A stretch of 46,155 bases of DNA from Hyphomicrobiales bacterium (GTDB taxonomy: Bacteria > Pseudomonadota > Alphaproteobacteria > Rhizobiales > Rhizobiaceae), in the NCBI GenBank assembly GCA_002400845.2, contig NVRK02000013.1:1-46155 (forward strand), read 5' to 3'. The position numbers were made by a program, and so were the translations under genes. Positions 1-10,177 of this stretch are shown here, one piece after another; within the stretch, counting starts at the first letter, position 1, and each line of letters starts with the position of its first letter. A model generated the notes under the pieces. That model did not search any database. It was given only the letters and a program-made list of their open reading frames with translations, and was not told the DNA's origin.

Positions 1-834
1 GCGGCGGAATTCTGAAGTTACTTCTTTGCCCTCAGCAAAGCTTCCAAAAATATTGCGCATGATAGGTTCCATTGTGCCTAGAATATCATCTAGTTCAACG
101 AAGCTCATTTCTAAGTCGAGCTGATAAAATTCACCCGGCAATCTGTCTGCGCGCGGATCTTCATCGCGAAAGCATGGTGCAATTTGAAAATATTTGTCAA
201 AGCCAGACATCATAATCAATTGCTTATATTGCTGTGGCGCTTGCGGCAGTGCGTAGAATTGACCGTGGTGCAAACGTGATGGCACCAAAAAGTCACGCGC
301 ACCTTCTGGAGACGATGCGGTTAAAATAGGTGTCGAAAACTCGTTAAAGCCAACGCCATTCATTTCTTCGCGCATTTTCGCGATGATTTTTGTACGCTTA
401 ATAATGTTTTTGTGCAGTGTTTCGCGGCGTAGATCTAAGAAGCGATATTTCAAGCGAATGTCTTCTGGATATTCTGGCTCACCAAATACAGGAAGCGGAA
501 GTTCGTCGGCTTTTGAAAGCACTTCGATCTCACGCGCATAGACTTCAACTTCGCCTGTTGGCAAATTGGAATTAATGGTTTCGTCAGTGCGGGCTTTAAC
601 TTCGCCATCAACGCAAATAACCCATTCACCTCTTGCAAGTTCTGCAGTTTTAAATGCATTAGAATCTGGATCAATAACAACTTGGGTCATGCCATAGTGG
701 TCACGCAAATCGATGAACAGCAATCCACCATGATCGCGAACACGGTGCACCCAACCTGAGATGCGTATATTGGAGCCAACATCAGATTTACGAAGGGCTT
801 CACAAGTATGGCTACGGTAACGGTGCAATGTCAT
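1..834 (-). CDS. aspS: Aspartate--tRNA ligase, N-terminal part (cut by window edge)
   Basis: Class II aminoacyl-tRNA synthetase that charges tRNA-Asp (tRNA-Asx in many alphaproteobacteria). The reading frame is open from the ATG at 834 to the window edge, giving the first 278 residues. The N-terminus reads [18 protein letters not shown], followed by the OB-fold anticodon-binding domain with [19 protein letters not shown] (about residues 22-40). Near the edge the catalytic domain begins, with the class II motif 2 region around [15 protein letters not shown]. It is divergent from rnd, with 268 bases between the likely starts. The 3' two thirds lie outside the window. Identification is secure; discriminating versus non-discriminating type cannot be judged from this part. 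Confidence 0.96.
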   Translation of the reverse strand, partial: MTLHRYRSHTCEALRKSDVGSNIRISGWVHRVRDHGGLLFIDLRDHYGMTQVVIDPDSNAFKTAELARGEWVICVDGEVKARTDETINSNLPTGEVEVYAREIEVLSKADELPLPVFGEPEYPEDIRLKYRFLDLRRETLHKNIIKRTKIIAKMREEMNGVGFNEFSTPILTASSPEGARDFLVPSRLHHGQFYALPQAPQQYKQLIMMSGFDKYFQIAPCFRDEDPRADRLPGEFYQLDLEMSFVELDDILGTMEPIMRNIFGSFAEGKEVTSEFRR

Positions 835-1102
835 TTAGAACTCTTTAGATAGTTTAAAATTGAAAGAAATGATTAAATTAGAGCAATATTTCGACTCTTT
901 ATTTTCGAAGCGGACAAGGCCATGTAGAGGCCAATTTGTCAAGGTTTTGTGCAAAATTGAGTGAATTATCCATTCGCTCAAACCACAGCTTATTTCAGTT
1001 GGGACTATCGCCAGCGTATTGGAAGTGTTATTGAGGGTTGTATTAAAATTCTGCGCTGGTTTCCCAGCACCTTCTAAAAAGGTTTCAAAAAAGGCATTAT
1101 TG

Positions 1103-2311
1103 ATGAAAATTATTACCAATACGAGTGAGCTTAAATCTGTTTGTGAAGATTTAGCAAAAGGTGAATTTGTTACTGTAGATACCGAATTTTTACGTGAGTC
1201 TACATTTTGGCCAGAGCTTTGTTTGATACAAGTGGCTAGCCCAACTGATCTTAACAATGGCGAAGCATATATCATTGACCCACTTGCAAGTGGCATGGAC
1301 CTTGCTCCGTTCTTCGACCTTATGGGCAATGAAGATGTTGTAAAAGTATTTCATGCGGCACGCCAAGATGTTGAAATAATTTATAAGCTTGGCAATTTAA
1401 TTCCTCATCCAATATTCGATACACAAATTGCGGCAATGGTTTGTAGCTATGGCGACAGCATTTCTTATGACCAATTGGTGTTTAGAATTGTTGGCGAGCG
1501 CATTGATAAATCTTCACGCTTTACAGATTGGAAGCGTCGGCCGCTTACGGAAAAACAACTTAATTATGCCGCCGCAGATGTAACCCATTTGCGCGATGTG
1601 TATTTATCTTTAAAATCAAGCCTAGAAGAGCAAGACCGCACCTCATGGGTAAATGAGGAAATGGATATTCTTACCTCTCCTTCGACCTATGAAATGTTAC
1701 CCGAAAACGCTTGGAGACGTTTGAAATTGCGTGTTCGTAAGCCTCGTGATTTGCAAATGCTGAAAAATTTAGCACAGTGGCGTGAAGAAACTGCACAGTC
1801 AAAAGACGTGCCGCGTGGTCGTGTTTTAAAAGACGATGCGATCTATGAAATTGCCAGCAATCCACCAAAGTCAATTGGTGATTTGGGTCGCTATAGAGGC
1901 TTGGCGCGTGGCTTTGATAAAAACCGCTACGGTGATGCGTTGTTAGAAGTTGTTAAAGCCACGAACGAAATTCCAAAAGATAATTTGCCGAAACTACCAA
2001 AGCCAAAGCAACAGCCAGAGGGCTGTAGTGCGGCAACAGAAATGATTAAGCTATTGCTTAAATTGGTTGCTGATAAACACGGTGTTGCTCCTAAGATATT
2101 GGCAACTGTTGATGATATCGAAAAAATTGCCGCGGATGACACAGCCGATGTTCGTGCATTAAGCGGCTGGCGCTTTAAGGTTTTTGGCGAAAAGGCCCTA
2201 AAACTTAAACAAGGAAAATTGGCGATTGGATATCTAAATCGTAAAATTCAATTGATCGATTTGGATACAGGTAGTGAAATTAAAGATGACGTAGCTCAGG
2301 CCGCTGAATAA
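1103..2311 (+). CDS. rnd: Ribonuclease D
   Basis: 3'-5' exoribonuclease of the DEDDy family, acting in tRNA and structured-RNA 3' maturation. With the ATG at 1103 the protein has 402 residues. The exonuclease domain shows all motifs: VDTEF (D26, E28), HAARQDVE (D89), and YAAADVTHL (Y155, D159) for the DEDDy class. An HRDC domain follows at about 205-290 (LRVRKPRDLQML ... VPRGRVLKDDAIYEIA). An upstream ATG at 1019 is in frame but adds 28 residues unlike the family. The 1103 start has AAGG about 10 bases upstream and begins MKIITNTSEL, as RNase D proteins usually do. It is convergent with ppx, with 21 bases between them. The rnd position beside aspS is common in Hyphomicrobiales. Confidence 0.95.
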   Translation: MKIITNTSELKSVCEDLAKGEFVTVDTEFLRESTFWPELCLIQVASPTDLNNGEAYIIDPLASGMDLAPFFDLMGNEDVVKVFHAARQDVEIIYKLGNLIPHPIFDTQIAAMVCSYGDSISYDQLVFRIVGERIDKSSRFTDWKRRPLTEKQLNYAAADVTHLRDVYLSLKSSLEEQDRTSWVNEEMDILTSPSTYEMLPENAWRRLKLRVRKPRDLQMLKNLAQWREETAQSKDVPRGRVLKDDAIYEIASNPPKSIGDLGRYRGLARGFDKNRYGDALLEVVKATNEIPKDNLPKLPKPKQQPEGCSAATEMIKLLLKLVADKHGVAPKILATVDDIEKIAADDTADVRALSGWRFKVFGEKALKLKQGKLAIGYLNRKIQLIDLDTGSEIKDDVAQAAE

Positions 2312-2332
2312 GTGTTTTTCAAATACTGTTAA

Positions 2333-3871
2333 TTAAACGATTTTAATTTTTATTGGCATGTCTAATTCTTTACCCAATTGACGAATTCGCTCTTCAGGAC
2401 GTTCACCAATTAAGCTCGAAATAGATTCTGGAATTTCAATTACCACTTTATTCTTGCTATCAATTTTTAATCCAATTCTTGGAATGATATTGGGAACAGT
2501 ACCAGAGAATAAATACAGCACTCTAAAAATGGCCGCCAAAATTCTAGCCTTTTTAACCGTACTCTTAGAAGCAAGATCTGCAATTGGTGGTGTTTTTGCT
2601 TTTGAGCCTAAGCCTAAATATCTGTGATAATTGGCGAGCGCAATATAGGCGCGCCCCTCATGGCCAATACTGACAAAACCAGCATTTGCAATTGTGCCCA
2701 TATATTGTTGCGCTCTAAAATCTGGGTGCGCACGCCAAGCAATATCTGCTAAATAACACGCGGCAATTCTGTGCCTTGTATCATCTTCATCTTCTTTAAT
2801 GCCTAAAGTCTCAAAAGCCTTTCCACTCCACTCAGCTAATTCAAGGCAATGTTCAGGTGTTCTGGCTCTTAAAATAGATAAGTCTTTTGCGGCAGATAAT
2901 AGCGCATCTTTTTGTTTTTCTTTTTCAGATAGCAATGCATACAAAACACCTTCTCTAACCCCTAAGGAAGAGAAGACTATTTTTTTCGCGCCCAATTGTT
3001 TGAGTGTTGCACGCATAACAATTGCGCCCATTGGCAGCAACTCTCTACGGTTTTTAGAAACGGCATTTATGCCTTTAATTTCTTTCAAACCTTCTGAAAT
3101 TATTTGCTCACAAAAAGCCATCATATCATCGGCAGATACTTCATAATCATGCACTGAGGCCAATGCATATTTTGTATGCGCAATGTGCAATTTTCCCAAT
3201 GAGCGCCAAGTACCACCAATAGCATAAAATGTTTTTTCATCTCCTGGCCATGCAACTTGCGCCTTACTTAACTCAAAATTTGCGATCTCAATTGCTTTAT
3301 CCAAATCATCGTCTGAAGCTTCTGCAAGTCTAATGCCGCCAAGGGGAAGCGTGATGCCTTCTGCAACCTTACCATTCACGCCAACGAGTTCCAGAGAACC
3401 GCCACCCATATCGCCAACTATTCCATTAGGATTGTGAAAGCCATTTTTTATACCAAGTGCAGAATATTTCGCTTCCATTGCACCTGTCAGCACCTCGACT
3501 GTTGTACCAGAAATATCTTCGACCTGACGAATAAAGTCTAATCCGTTTTTGGCATCCCTTGCAGCAGCGGTGGCAATGATATGTGTTTTACCGACTTTCA
3601 TTTGCTTACCAATAGCAACAAAACGTTCAATTGCTCTTAGTGCGCGTGCAACAGCTTCATCGTCAAGTCTGCCTGTAGAAACCATACCTCTACCAAGGCC
3701 AGCTAAAACTTTTTCATTAAACAGAACTGACGTTGACCTTGCCAAACCTTCATAGACAACTTGTCTTATTGAGTTTGACCCAATATCTATTACAGCAACG
3801 GGTGTGCGTTCTTTTAATCGACCTTGGCCTAAGCCGCCATGACCCGATGTGAGATTTGCTTCGTTCTCCAT
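2333..3871 (-). CDS. ppx: Exopolyphosphatase / guanosine pentaphosphatase (Ppx/GppA family)
   Basis: Hydrolyses terminal phosphates from inorganic polyphosphate and, in some members, pppGpp. The protein has 512 residues. The actin-like ATPase-fold phosphate loops are visible at AVIDIGSNSIRQ (26-37) and GDMGGGSLEL (153-162). The C-terminal half carries the helical HD-like domain usual for alphaproteobacterial Ppx (DTRHRIAACYLADIAWRAHP). It starts two bases after the stop of ppk, so the two are almost certainly co-transcribed and perhaps translationally coupled. Synthesis and hydrolysis of polyphosphate are thus made from one message. Ppx versus GppA substrate preference cannot be read from sequence; the ppk neighbour favours Ppx. 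Confidence 0.93.
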   Translation of the reverse strand: MENEANLTSGHGGLGQGRLKERTPVAVIDIGSNSIRQVVYEGLARSTSVLFNEKVLAGLGRGMVSTGRLDDEAVARALRAIERFVAIGKQMKVGKTHIIATAAARDAKNGLDFIRQVEDISGTTVEVLTGAMEAKYSALGIKNGFHNPNGIVGDMGGGSLELVGVNGKVAEGITLPLGGIRLAEASDDDLDKAIEIANFELSKAQVAWPGDEKTFYAIGGTWRSLGKLHIAHTKYALASVHDYEVSADDMMAFCEQIISEGLKEIKGINAVSKNRRELLPMGAIVMRATLKQLGAKKIVFSSLGVREGVLYALLSEKEKQKDALLSAAKDLSILRARTPEHCLELAEWSGKAFETLGIKEDEDDTRHRIAACYLADIAWRAHPDFRAQQYMGTIANAGFVSIGHEGRAYIALANYHRYLGLGSKAKTPPIADLASKSTVKKARILAAIFRVLYLFSGTVPNIIPRIGLKIDSKNKVVIEIPESISSLIGERPEERIRQLGKELDMPIKIKIV

Positions 3872-3873
3872 GT

Positions 3874-6072
3874 TTATTTAAACACTTCCGCAAAGCTTTG
3901 AGGCGCATTGTCTTCTAATGCTTCACCTCTTCCTGACAGACTGGGATTTGTTCTAAAATAGTTTTGTGCGCTGAAATGTTCGTCTGTATCTTTTGGAACA
4001 ATACGGCGACCTTTTCCATCTGGCATAATTTCCCAGCTTTGGACATTATCCATCAAATTGGCGACCATTATTTGATCTAACACCTGACGGCGAACCGTTT
4101 CTGTTTCAAGCCTAACCATTACTTCAACTCGTCTATCTAAATTACGCGGCATTAAATCGGCAGAACCAATATAAACGATCGCACCATCACTAGGCAGTCC
4201 GCCGCCATTTCCAAAACAAATAATTCGGCTGTGTTCCAAAAAACGTCCAACGATTGATTTCACACGGATGTTTTCAGACAAGCCTTTTACCTGTGGTCGC
4301 AAACAGCAAATACCCCGAATTACCAATTCGATTTTCACGCCAGCGCAACTAGCCTCATAAAACGCATCTATGATCTGCGGGTCGACAAGGGAATTCATCT
4401 TTCCCCAGATTTCAGCAGGTTTACCCTGCTTTGCAAATTCAATTTCAGCCTCGATACGAGACAAAAGCATATTTCTTAAGCCTGTGGGTGAAATCGATAG
4501 ATGGGTTAACCCTTCTGGTTGAGCATAGCCTGTTACGTAGTTGAACACATGCGCAACATCACGCGCGACCGCTGGGTTGGCAGTGAAATATGAAAGGTCG
4601 GTATAAACCTTTGCCGTAATAGGGTGATAATTACCAGTTCCAATATGAACATAATTCACCAAATGTCCGTCTTCTTGGCGCACAACTTGGCTAAGCTTTG
4701 AATGTGTTTTCCATTCTACAAATCCAAATACAACCTGAACGCCTGCACGCTCTAAATCACGCGCCCAGCGAATGTTGGCTTCTTCGTCAAAACGCGCTTT
4801 TAATTCAATCAACGCGGTTACAGATTTACCTGCCTCGGCAGCGGCAATAAGGGCCGCAACAATTGGCGAATCATTAGACGTTCTGTACAGTGTTTGCTTT
4901 ATCGCAACCACACCATCGTCTTCTGTTGCTTGGCGCAAAAACTGCACAACTACATCAAACGATTCATAGGGGTGATGAACAATGATATCTTTTTGTTTGA
5001 TCGCGGCAAAACAATCGCCACCCATTTCACGAATGCGCTCTGGGTATCGTGGTGTGTGCGGTTTGAACTTTAATTCAGGGCGATCAATACCAACAATTTC
5101 AGAAAGGTTATGCAGTGCTAACATGCCATCAATTAGGAATGTATTAGCCCCATGCATTTCAAGCTCGCCAACAACAAAATTTCTTAAATTATCAGACATT
5201 TCAGCATCTATTTCGAGCCGTATAACATTGCCGCGTTTGCGTCTTCGCAAAGCACTTTCGAAGGTGCGAACAATGTCTTCTGCTTCTTCTTGCACTTCTA
5301 AATCAGAGTCTCTGATAACTCTAAAATTTCCTGACCCTAATGCTGTGTAGCCAGGGAACAATTTTACGATGAACATTTCAATCAAGGCTTCAATTGAAAC
5401 GAAGAATGTTTTACCATTGCTTTTAGAAGGCATTTCAACGAAACGCTTAATCTTATTGGGCAAGCGAATGAGCGCTATCATAGCATCAGACACGCTACTT
5501 CCCTGTAATTCAAAAACCAAGCAACTGCCAAGATTTGGAATAAACGGGAAAGGATGGGCTGGATCAACTGAGAGCGGTGTTAAAACAGGAAAAACAGATT
5601 CCATAAAATAGTTTTCTAACCAGTTACGATCTTTTTTGCTTAATTCCTCGGGCCTTGCGACAAAAATATTTTCACCTTCCAGCTCCCCAGATAGTTTCTT
5701 CCAAGTAGATTGCTGATCGCTTTGCAACAGTCTTACAGTATCGTCTACTGCTTTTAATTGCGCCTTTGGTGTTAAACCATCTATGGATAATGTTTCAATA
5801 TCTTGTCGAATTTGACTGATAATACCAGCAACGCGAACCATGAAAAATTCATCTAAATTATTGGCAGAAATCGACAGAAACCGAACGCGTTCTAAAAGAG
5901 GGTTTTTGGTATTCTCAGCTTCTTCTAGCACACGGCGATTAAATTCAAGCCAAGACAATTCTCGGTTCATGAAACGTGAACTGCTTTGCATAAGATCGTT
6001 TTTATCTTTATTTGCTGCATCACTGGCAGCTTGAACTTGATTTTTCATATCATTATCTGGTTTATTTTCCAT
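3874..6072 (-). CDS. ppk: Polyphosphate kinase 1
   Basis: Reversibly transfers the gamma-phosphate of ATP to growing polyphosphate through a phosphohistidine. At 732 residues it is full length for PPK1. The N-terminal helical domain begins near [18 protein letters not shown] (35-52). The two catalytic histidines are visible: H457 in WKTHSKL and H476 in [11 protein letters not shown], 19 residues apart like E. coli H435 and H454. The ATP-binding C-terminal domains contain the conserved arginine-rich [19 protein letters not shown]. It lies between hdaA (upstream, 85-base gap) and ppx (2-base gap). The upstream gap holds an 8-bp inverted repeat at 6113-6138 that may be a terminator, so ppk-ppx could have its own promoter. 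The N-terminal 30 residues are polar and poorly conserved, so the start is less certain. Confidence 0.96.
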   Translation of the reverse strand: MENKPDNDMKNQVQAASDAANKDKNDLMQSSSRFMNRELSWLEFNRRVLEEAENTKNPLLERVRFLSISANNLDEFFMVRVAGIISQIRQDIETLSIDGLTPKAQLKAVDDTVRLLQSDQQSTWKKLSGELEGENIFVARPEELSKKDRNWLENYFMESVFPVLTPLSVDPAHPFPFIPNLGSCLVFELQGSSVSDAMIALIRLPNKIKRFVEMPSKSNGKTFFVSIEALIEMFIVKLFPGYTALGSGNFRVIRDSDLEVQEEAEDIVRTFESALRRRKRGNVIRLEIDAEMSDNLRNFVVGELEMHGANTFLIDGMLALHNLSEIVGIDRPELKFKPHTPRYPERIREMGGDCFAAIKQKDIIVHHPYESFDVVVQFLRQATEDDGVVAIKQTLYRTSNDSPIVAALIAAAEAGKSVTALIELKARFDEEANIRWARDLERAGVQVVFGFVEWKTHSKLSQVVRQEDGHLVNYVHIGTGNYHPITAKVYTDLSYFTANPAVARDVAHVFNYVTGYAQPEGLTHLSISPTGLRNMLLSRIEAEIEFAKQGKPAEIWGKMNSLVDPQIIDAFYEASCAGVKIELVIRGICCLRPQVKGLSENIRVKSIVGRFLEHSRIICFGNGGGLPSDGAIVYIGSADLMPRNLDRRVEVMVRLETETVRRQVLDQIMVANLMDNVQSWEIMPDGKGRRIVPKDTDEHFSAQNYFRTNPSLSGRGEALEDNAPQSFAEVFK

Positions 6073-6112
6073 AGTAGCACCATAGCATTCAATGGGTGAA
6101 AAAGTGAAAGAT

Positions 6113-6138
6113 ATTGAGCGCTTAGGTTAACGCTCAAT
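6113..6138 (-). terminator. Inverted repeat between hdaA and ppk (possible attenuator/terminator)
   Basis: A perfect 8-bp inverted repeat (ATTGAGCG at 6113-6120 and CGCTCAAT at 6131-6138) with a 10-base loop, just after the hdaA stop. Read on the minus strand it is followed by a T-rich but interrupted tract, so it is a weak intrinsic terminator at best. It could instead be an operator for ppk-ppx. Confidence 0.35.
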
Positions 6139-6157
6139 CATGATATTTTTATTACAG

Positions 6158-6853
6158 CTAGGCGCTTTCTATCATACCAAAATGTACCAACGCTTCTGCT
6201 GCCATGTTACGAGTAATTTTTTTGTGCCGTGCAAGCGCCTCATTGTCTAGCCATTTTACAATATTGCCAGCAGCACCCAAAGATCGCTCCATCCTTGTGA
6301 CCAAATAATCAATTAAACTTGGCTCTACTTGCAATTGTCGGTCTGCGAATAGCTTTACCAATATTCCAAAAAGCAATTGATCGTCTGGTTCTTGTAACTC
6401 AACCACGTGTGCAGTGCGCAATCGCGATGTCAAATCTGGTAGTTGAAGCTGCCAAGCAGATGGAAATTCGCGGCAAGTAATCAGCAAATACGACCCATTT
6501 GCCTTTGCTCGATTAAAACAATGAAACAATGCATTTTCGTCAATGTTACCTGACTGAGCATTTTCAATAACGATGTTTTGATTATCGTCAAAACTTGGCA
6601 CGACTTCTGCCAGTGCATTCATTTCGACAATTTTGGCATTGCTTGTTTGCGCCCAAACACGGGCCATATGGGTTTTTCCAGAGCCGATAGGACCTGCTAA
6701 AATTACAACATGGCTCGGCCAATCTGGCCAATTATCAATCAAAGCTACAGCTAAGTTATTGGCAGGGCTTTGCAATAAATCCTCGCGCGCAATGCTCACT
6801 TCTACTGGTAGCGATAAGGGTAATTGATCTGTTTGATTAGTCTTTTTTGGCAT
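6158..6853 (-). CDS. hdaA: DnaA-homologous regulatory protein HdaA
   Basis: AAA+ protein related to DnaA domain III. In alphaproteobacteria HdaA works with the DNA polymerase III beta clamp to promote DnaA-ATP hydrolysis and limit re-initiation. At 231 residues it fits the Hda family, which lacks DnaA's DNA-binding domain. The sequence shows an N-terminal clamp-binding peptide, QLPLSLP (10-16), close to the QL-LPL type motif. A Walker A loop is visible at GPIGSGKT (54-61), and the C-terminal helical lid follows (YLVTRMERSLGAAGNIVKWLD). Placement upstream of ppk is typical of Hyphomicrobiales, where it is often annotated only as DnaA-related. Start at 6853 has no obvious Shine-Dalgarno sequence. 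Confidence 0.9.
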   Translation of the reverse strand: MPKKTNQTDQLPLSLPVEVSIAREDLLQSPANNLAVALIDNWPDWPSHVVILAGPIGSGKTHMARVWAQTSNAKIVEMNALAEVVPSFDDNQNIVIENAQSGNIDENALFHCFNRAKANGSYLLITCREFPSAWQLQLPDLTSRLRTAHVVELQEPDDQLLFGILVKLFADRQLQVEPSLIDYLVTRMERSLGAAGNIVKWLDNEALARHKKITRNMAAEALVHFGMIESA

Positions 6854-6964
6854 TTATTACTCGATACACTTTAGCCATCTATAAAAATCTTGTAGATTTC
6901 ACCTGACTTCAATTAACACATACAAAAATTTACAACACTTTCCTACAAATATATTTTGTTAAAA

Positions 6965-8092
6965 TTATTTTTGCTTAGTTGTTTTCTTAGTCGCGCGCTT
7001 TTTAGGCTTCGTAACCTTATGGCCTGTATAAAGCTCGCTTTCTAAATAACGCCCAAGTACAAAGCGAACCAATACCGCAACCGCGGCAGATGCGGGCACT
7101 GCGATAAGCAAACCAACAAAGCCAAACAAAGTACCAAACGCAAAGAGCGCAAACATTAGCCATACAGGATGTAGGCCAATGCTTTTGCCAACCATTTTAG
7201 GCTGTAACACATTGCCTTCTAAAAATTGGCCAATAACAAAAATACTAGCGATTATACCGACCGCAAAATAGTCTGGCCAAAATTGAACCAGCGCCACGCC
7301 AACCGCAACGATAAGACCTAGCATCGACCCCACATATGGTATGAATGAAATAAGGCCAGCGAAAAGACCAATCAGCAAACCAAAATTCAACCCTGCAATG
7401 GTTAGCGAAATTCCATAAAACAAGCCAAGAACGAGGCACAAGCTGCCCTGCCCTCGAATGAAGCCAGCAACTGCTTTATCAATATCTTTGAAAATGCCTC
7501 GTACCGTTTGCTGATGATCGCGCGGTATCCAGCTATCAACTTTGCCAACCATTTTATCCCAATCGTACAGAAGATAAAATGCAACTACTGGCGTTACGAC
7601 CAATAAAGAAATAATGTTGACTAGGGCTAAGCCAGAATTCCACACACTGCTGAGAAAGTTAGATAAAAAGCCTGCACCTTTGGTTAAAAGCTCAGACAAA
7701 TTGTCTTTGATGGTTTGTGAATCGATGCCCACATTGTCTTTTAGCCAAGTGCTATCACTTGAAGCGATCAGTTCTTGTAGGCGAGACACTAAATGCGGAA
7801 CTCTTTCAGCGAAGCCGCTAATTTGCCCACCCAAAATTGGCGTTATAATGATTAGGGCTAAAACAAAAACAACCAAAAATGAAAATGTAATTGCTGTAGT
7901 AGCCCAAAGGCGTGACATGCCCCAGCGCTCTAGCAAATCTGCCAACGGATCTAAGAAATACGCTAAAACCATGCCAGCGAAGAATGGCAGTAATATATCG
8001 TTGAACAACCATAAAAAGAAGCAGAAGATAAACAACGATAACAGCCAGAAAAACACTTGCTGGCGAATAGCCTTTTCGACTTTGGCATCCAT
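6965..8092 (-). CDS. AI-2E family transporter (PerM-like permease)
   Basis: Polytopic inner-membrane protein of the AI-2E/PerM/YdiK family, 375 residues from the ATG at 8092. Members include autoinducer-2 exporters and Na+/H+ antiporters, but most have no assigned substrate. About eight hydrophobic segments are visible. There is an N-terminal pair (FFWLLSLFIFCFFLWLF), a central soluble stretch (about 105-150), and a C-terminal bundle ending in GLLIAVPASAAVAVLVRFV before a lysine-rich tail. The family motif PFxAGxxLAYxLDP appears as PFFAGMVLAYFLDP. The frame allows a start at 8131, but 8092 has GAGGGG at correct spacing. It is divergent from purM and separated from hdaA by 111 bases without a visible terminator. 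Substrate unknown. Confidence 0.88.
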   Translation of the reverse strand: MDAKVEKAIRQQVFFWLLSLFIFCFFLWLFNDILLPFFAGMVLAYFLDPLADLLERWGMSRLWATTAITFSFLVVFVLALIIITPILGGQISGFAERVPHLVSRLQELIASSDSTWLKDNVGIDSQTIKDNLSELLTKGAGFLSNFLSSVWNSGLALVNIISLLVVTPVVAFYLLYDWDKMVGKVDSWIPRDHQQTVRGIFKDIDKAVAGFIRGQGSLCLVLGLFYGISLTIAGLNFGLLIGLFAGLISFIPYVGSMLGLIVAVGVALVQFWPDYFAVGIIASIFVIGQFLEGNVLQPKMVGKSIGLHPVWLMFALFAFGTLFGFVGLLIAVPASAAVAVLVRFVLGRYLESELYTGHKVTKPKKRATKKTTKQK

Positions 8093-8342
8093 GCTACACC
8101 CCTCATTAAAATTTATGTTTTCAACACGCATTACAACACTGCTTATATGCAGTACTTTAACAAAGTAATTAGCTTATTTGAAACTTACAAGCCAGTCTTA
8201 TCAACTAGAAGTACTATTACTAGTTTAAGATCAAAACATCCGTGTAAAAATGCCAATTTTCCTTGCCATATAAGGCCCAACCCCTTAGGAGCATGGCTAT
8301 CTCCAATTTTCGGCCACCCTATTAACGCGGAGCGTCCAATCC

Positions 8343-9449
8343 ATGGCTTCTAGCAACGACACAAATGATACTTCTAGCAACAATACGCAAAACGCTCCTG
8401 GCATCACCTATGCAGATGCAGGTGTAGATATTGATGCAGGCAATGCTTTGGTTGAAGCAATTAAACCAGCGATCAGGTCTACAAAACGTGCTGGTTCTGA
8501 TACAGAAATTGGCGGCTTTGGCGGATTGTTTGATCTTAAAGCGGCTGGCTATACAGACCCAATTCTTGTTGCCGCAAATGATGGTGTTGGCACAAAGCTA
8601 AAAGTTGCGATTGAAGCCAATAAACACGACACCGTTGGCATCGATTTGGTTGCCATGTGCGTGAATGACTTAATCGTTCAGGGCGCAGAGCCATTGTTCT
8701 TTTTAGATTATTATTCGACAGGTAAGTTAAACGTTGAAGCCGCGAAACAAGTGGTTGAAGGCATTGCAGATGGTTGTCGCCAATCTAATTGCGCATTAAT
8801 TGGTGGTGAAACTGCCGAGATGCCAGGCATGTATAGCAAAGGTGATTATGACCTTGCTGGCTTTAGTGTTGGCGCTGCCGAGCGTGGCCAGCTTCTACCT
8901 ACTGAAGATTTAGCTGAAGGCGACGTTCTTATTGGTCTTGCTTCTTCTGGTGCGCACTCAAATGGGTATTCACTTATTCGCAAGCTGGTTGAAAAATCTG
9001 GTGTTGCTTGGAATGAACCTGCTCCTTTTGCAAAAGACAAAACACTGGCAGAGGCATTGCTTGAACCCACTAAAATTTATGTGCGTTCAATCTTAGCGGC
9101 AATTAAAGAAACTGGCGGCATAAAAGCCATGGCTCATATTACAGGCGGTGGTTTTACTGAAAACATTCCGCGAGTATTGCCTGACACTTTGGCGGCCTCT
9201 ATAGATTTATCGAGCGTTAACTCGCCTGCTATTTTTGGCTGGCTACAAAAAATTGGCAATATTGCAGAATCTGAAATGCTGCGTACCTTTAATTGCGGCA
9301 TTGGTATGGTTGTTGTTGTTAAGCTGGACCAAGTAGATGAAGTAATTGCTGTTTTAGAACGCGAAGGCGAAAGCGTTGCTAAGCTTGGTAATCTGGTCAA
9401 GCGAGAAGGCGATGCTGTATTATATTCTGGAGCTTTAGCCAATGGCTAA
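8343..9449 (+). CDS. purM: Phosphoribosylformylglycinamidine cyclo-ligase (AIR synthetase)
   Basis: Fifth step of de novo purine synthesis: ATP-dependent ring closure of FGAM to AIR in the cytoplasm. The protein has 368 residues, slightly long because of a Ser/Asn/Thr-rich N-terminal tail (residues 2-17). The fold starts at [20 protein letters not shown], followed by the glycine-rich loop GGFGGLFDL and the DGVGTKLK motif. The family signatures [18 protein letters not shown] and [15 protein letters not shown] are present. GCGGAG lies 8 bases before the ATG. The stop overlaps the purN start by 8 bases, so the two are translationally coupled. The promoter should lie in the 211-250 bases shared with the divergent permease gene; CATATAAGG near 8268 is a possible -10 region. 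Confidence 0.97.
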   Translation: MASSNDTNDTSSNNTQNAPGITYADAGVDIDAGNALVEAIKPAIRSTKRAGSDTEIGGFGGLFDLKAAGYTDPILVAANDGVGTKLKVAIEANKHDTVGIDLVAMCVNDLIVQGAEPLFFLDYYSTGKLNVEAAKQVVEGIADGCRQSNCALIGGETAEMPGMYSKGDYDLAGFSVGAAERGQLLPTEDLAEGDVLIGLASSGAHSNGYSLIRKLVEKSGVAWNEPAPFAKDKTLAEALLEPTKIYVRSILAAIKETGGIKAMAHITGGGFTENIPRVLPDTLAASIDLSSVNSPAIFGWLQKIGNIAESEMLRTFNCGIGMVVVVKLDQVDEVIAVLEREGESVAKLGNLVKREGDAVLYSGALANG

Positions 9450-10110
9450 TCTAGCGGTTGAACAACGCAAGCGCGTAACCGTTTTATTTTCTGGTCGGGG
9501 CTCAAATATGGAGACGCTGATTAAAGCGTCTTTGGCTGATGATTATCCAGCAATTATTACCCATGCAATTACCAACCGCCCAAATGCTGGCGGCATTGAG
9601 ATTGCTAAGAATTACAATGTTGAAACCAGTATTTTTGACCACAAAGCTTTTGACAGCCGTGAGGCCCATGAAGAAGTTTTACGAGCAGAACTTGAAAGAC
9701 AGAACCCAGACATAATAGTATTGGCTGGCTATATGCGCATTTTCAATGAGAGTTTTGTAAAACATTTTCCAGGGAAGATGCTCAACATTCACCCCAGCCT
9801 TTTGCCAAAGTTTAAAGGTGTCGATACGCATAATCGCGCAATTGAAGCTGGCGAAAAAACACATGGTTGTTCTGTGCATTTTGTAGATGCCTCACTTGAT
9901 GGTGGACCGATTGTTGCCCAAGCAAGTGTGCCCGTAAAACAAGATGATACAGCAGACACTTTGTCTGATCGCGTATTGGTTCAAGAACATTTACTATACC
10001 CAAAAGCATTAGAACTTGTTGCATCTGAAATGGTTACGCACCAAAATGGCGAAATTAAAGTATCGCCAGAGTTTGATAAAACCAGTACTAACTTTATAAT
10101 AGCGCCATAA
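9442..10110 (+). CDS. purN: Phosphoribosylglycinamide formyltransferase
   Basis: Transfers a formyl group from 10-formyl-tetrahydrofolate to GAR, the third purine step. The 222-residue protein shows the substrate loop [10 protein letters not shown] near the N-terminus and the folate/catalytic core [12 protein letters not shown]. The catalytic Asn-His-Asp set is represented by N in NIHPS, the following H, and D in [10 protein letters not shown]. Its ATG lies 8 bases inside the end of purM. Together they form the purMN pair usual in proteobacteria. A 67-base gap follows before rlmJ, containing short direct repeats (AAGCTGCCA twice) of no obvious function. Confidence 0.97.
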   Translation: MANLAVEQRKRVTVLFSGRGSNMETLIKASLADDYPAIITHAITNRPNAGGIEIAKNYNVETSIFDHKAFDSREAHEEVLRAELERQNPDIIVLAGYMRIFNESFVKHFPGKMLNIHPSLLPKFKGVDTHNRAIEAGEKTHGCSVHFVDASLDGGPIVAQASVPVKQDDTADTLSDRVLVQEHLLYPKALELVASEMVTHQNGEIKVSPEFDKTSTNFIIAP

Positions 10111-10177
10111 CATAGCGACTTAAGCAAACCCACTTTAAGCTGCCATACTAAGCTGCCACTTTAAACAAAGGTAATTC

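Noticed and set aside
835-1329. A 164-residue minus-strand frame
   Set aside because: It covers the 5' end of rnd in antisense and the aspS-rnd gap; no recognisable domain.
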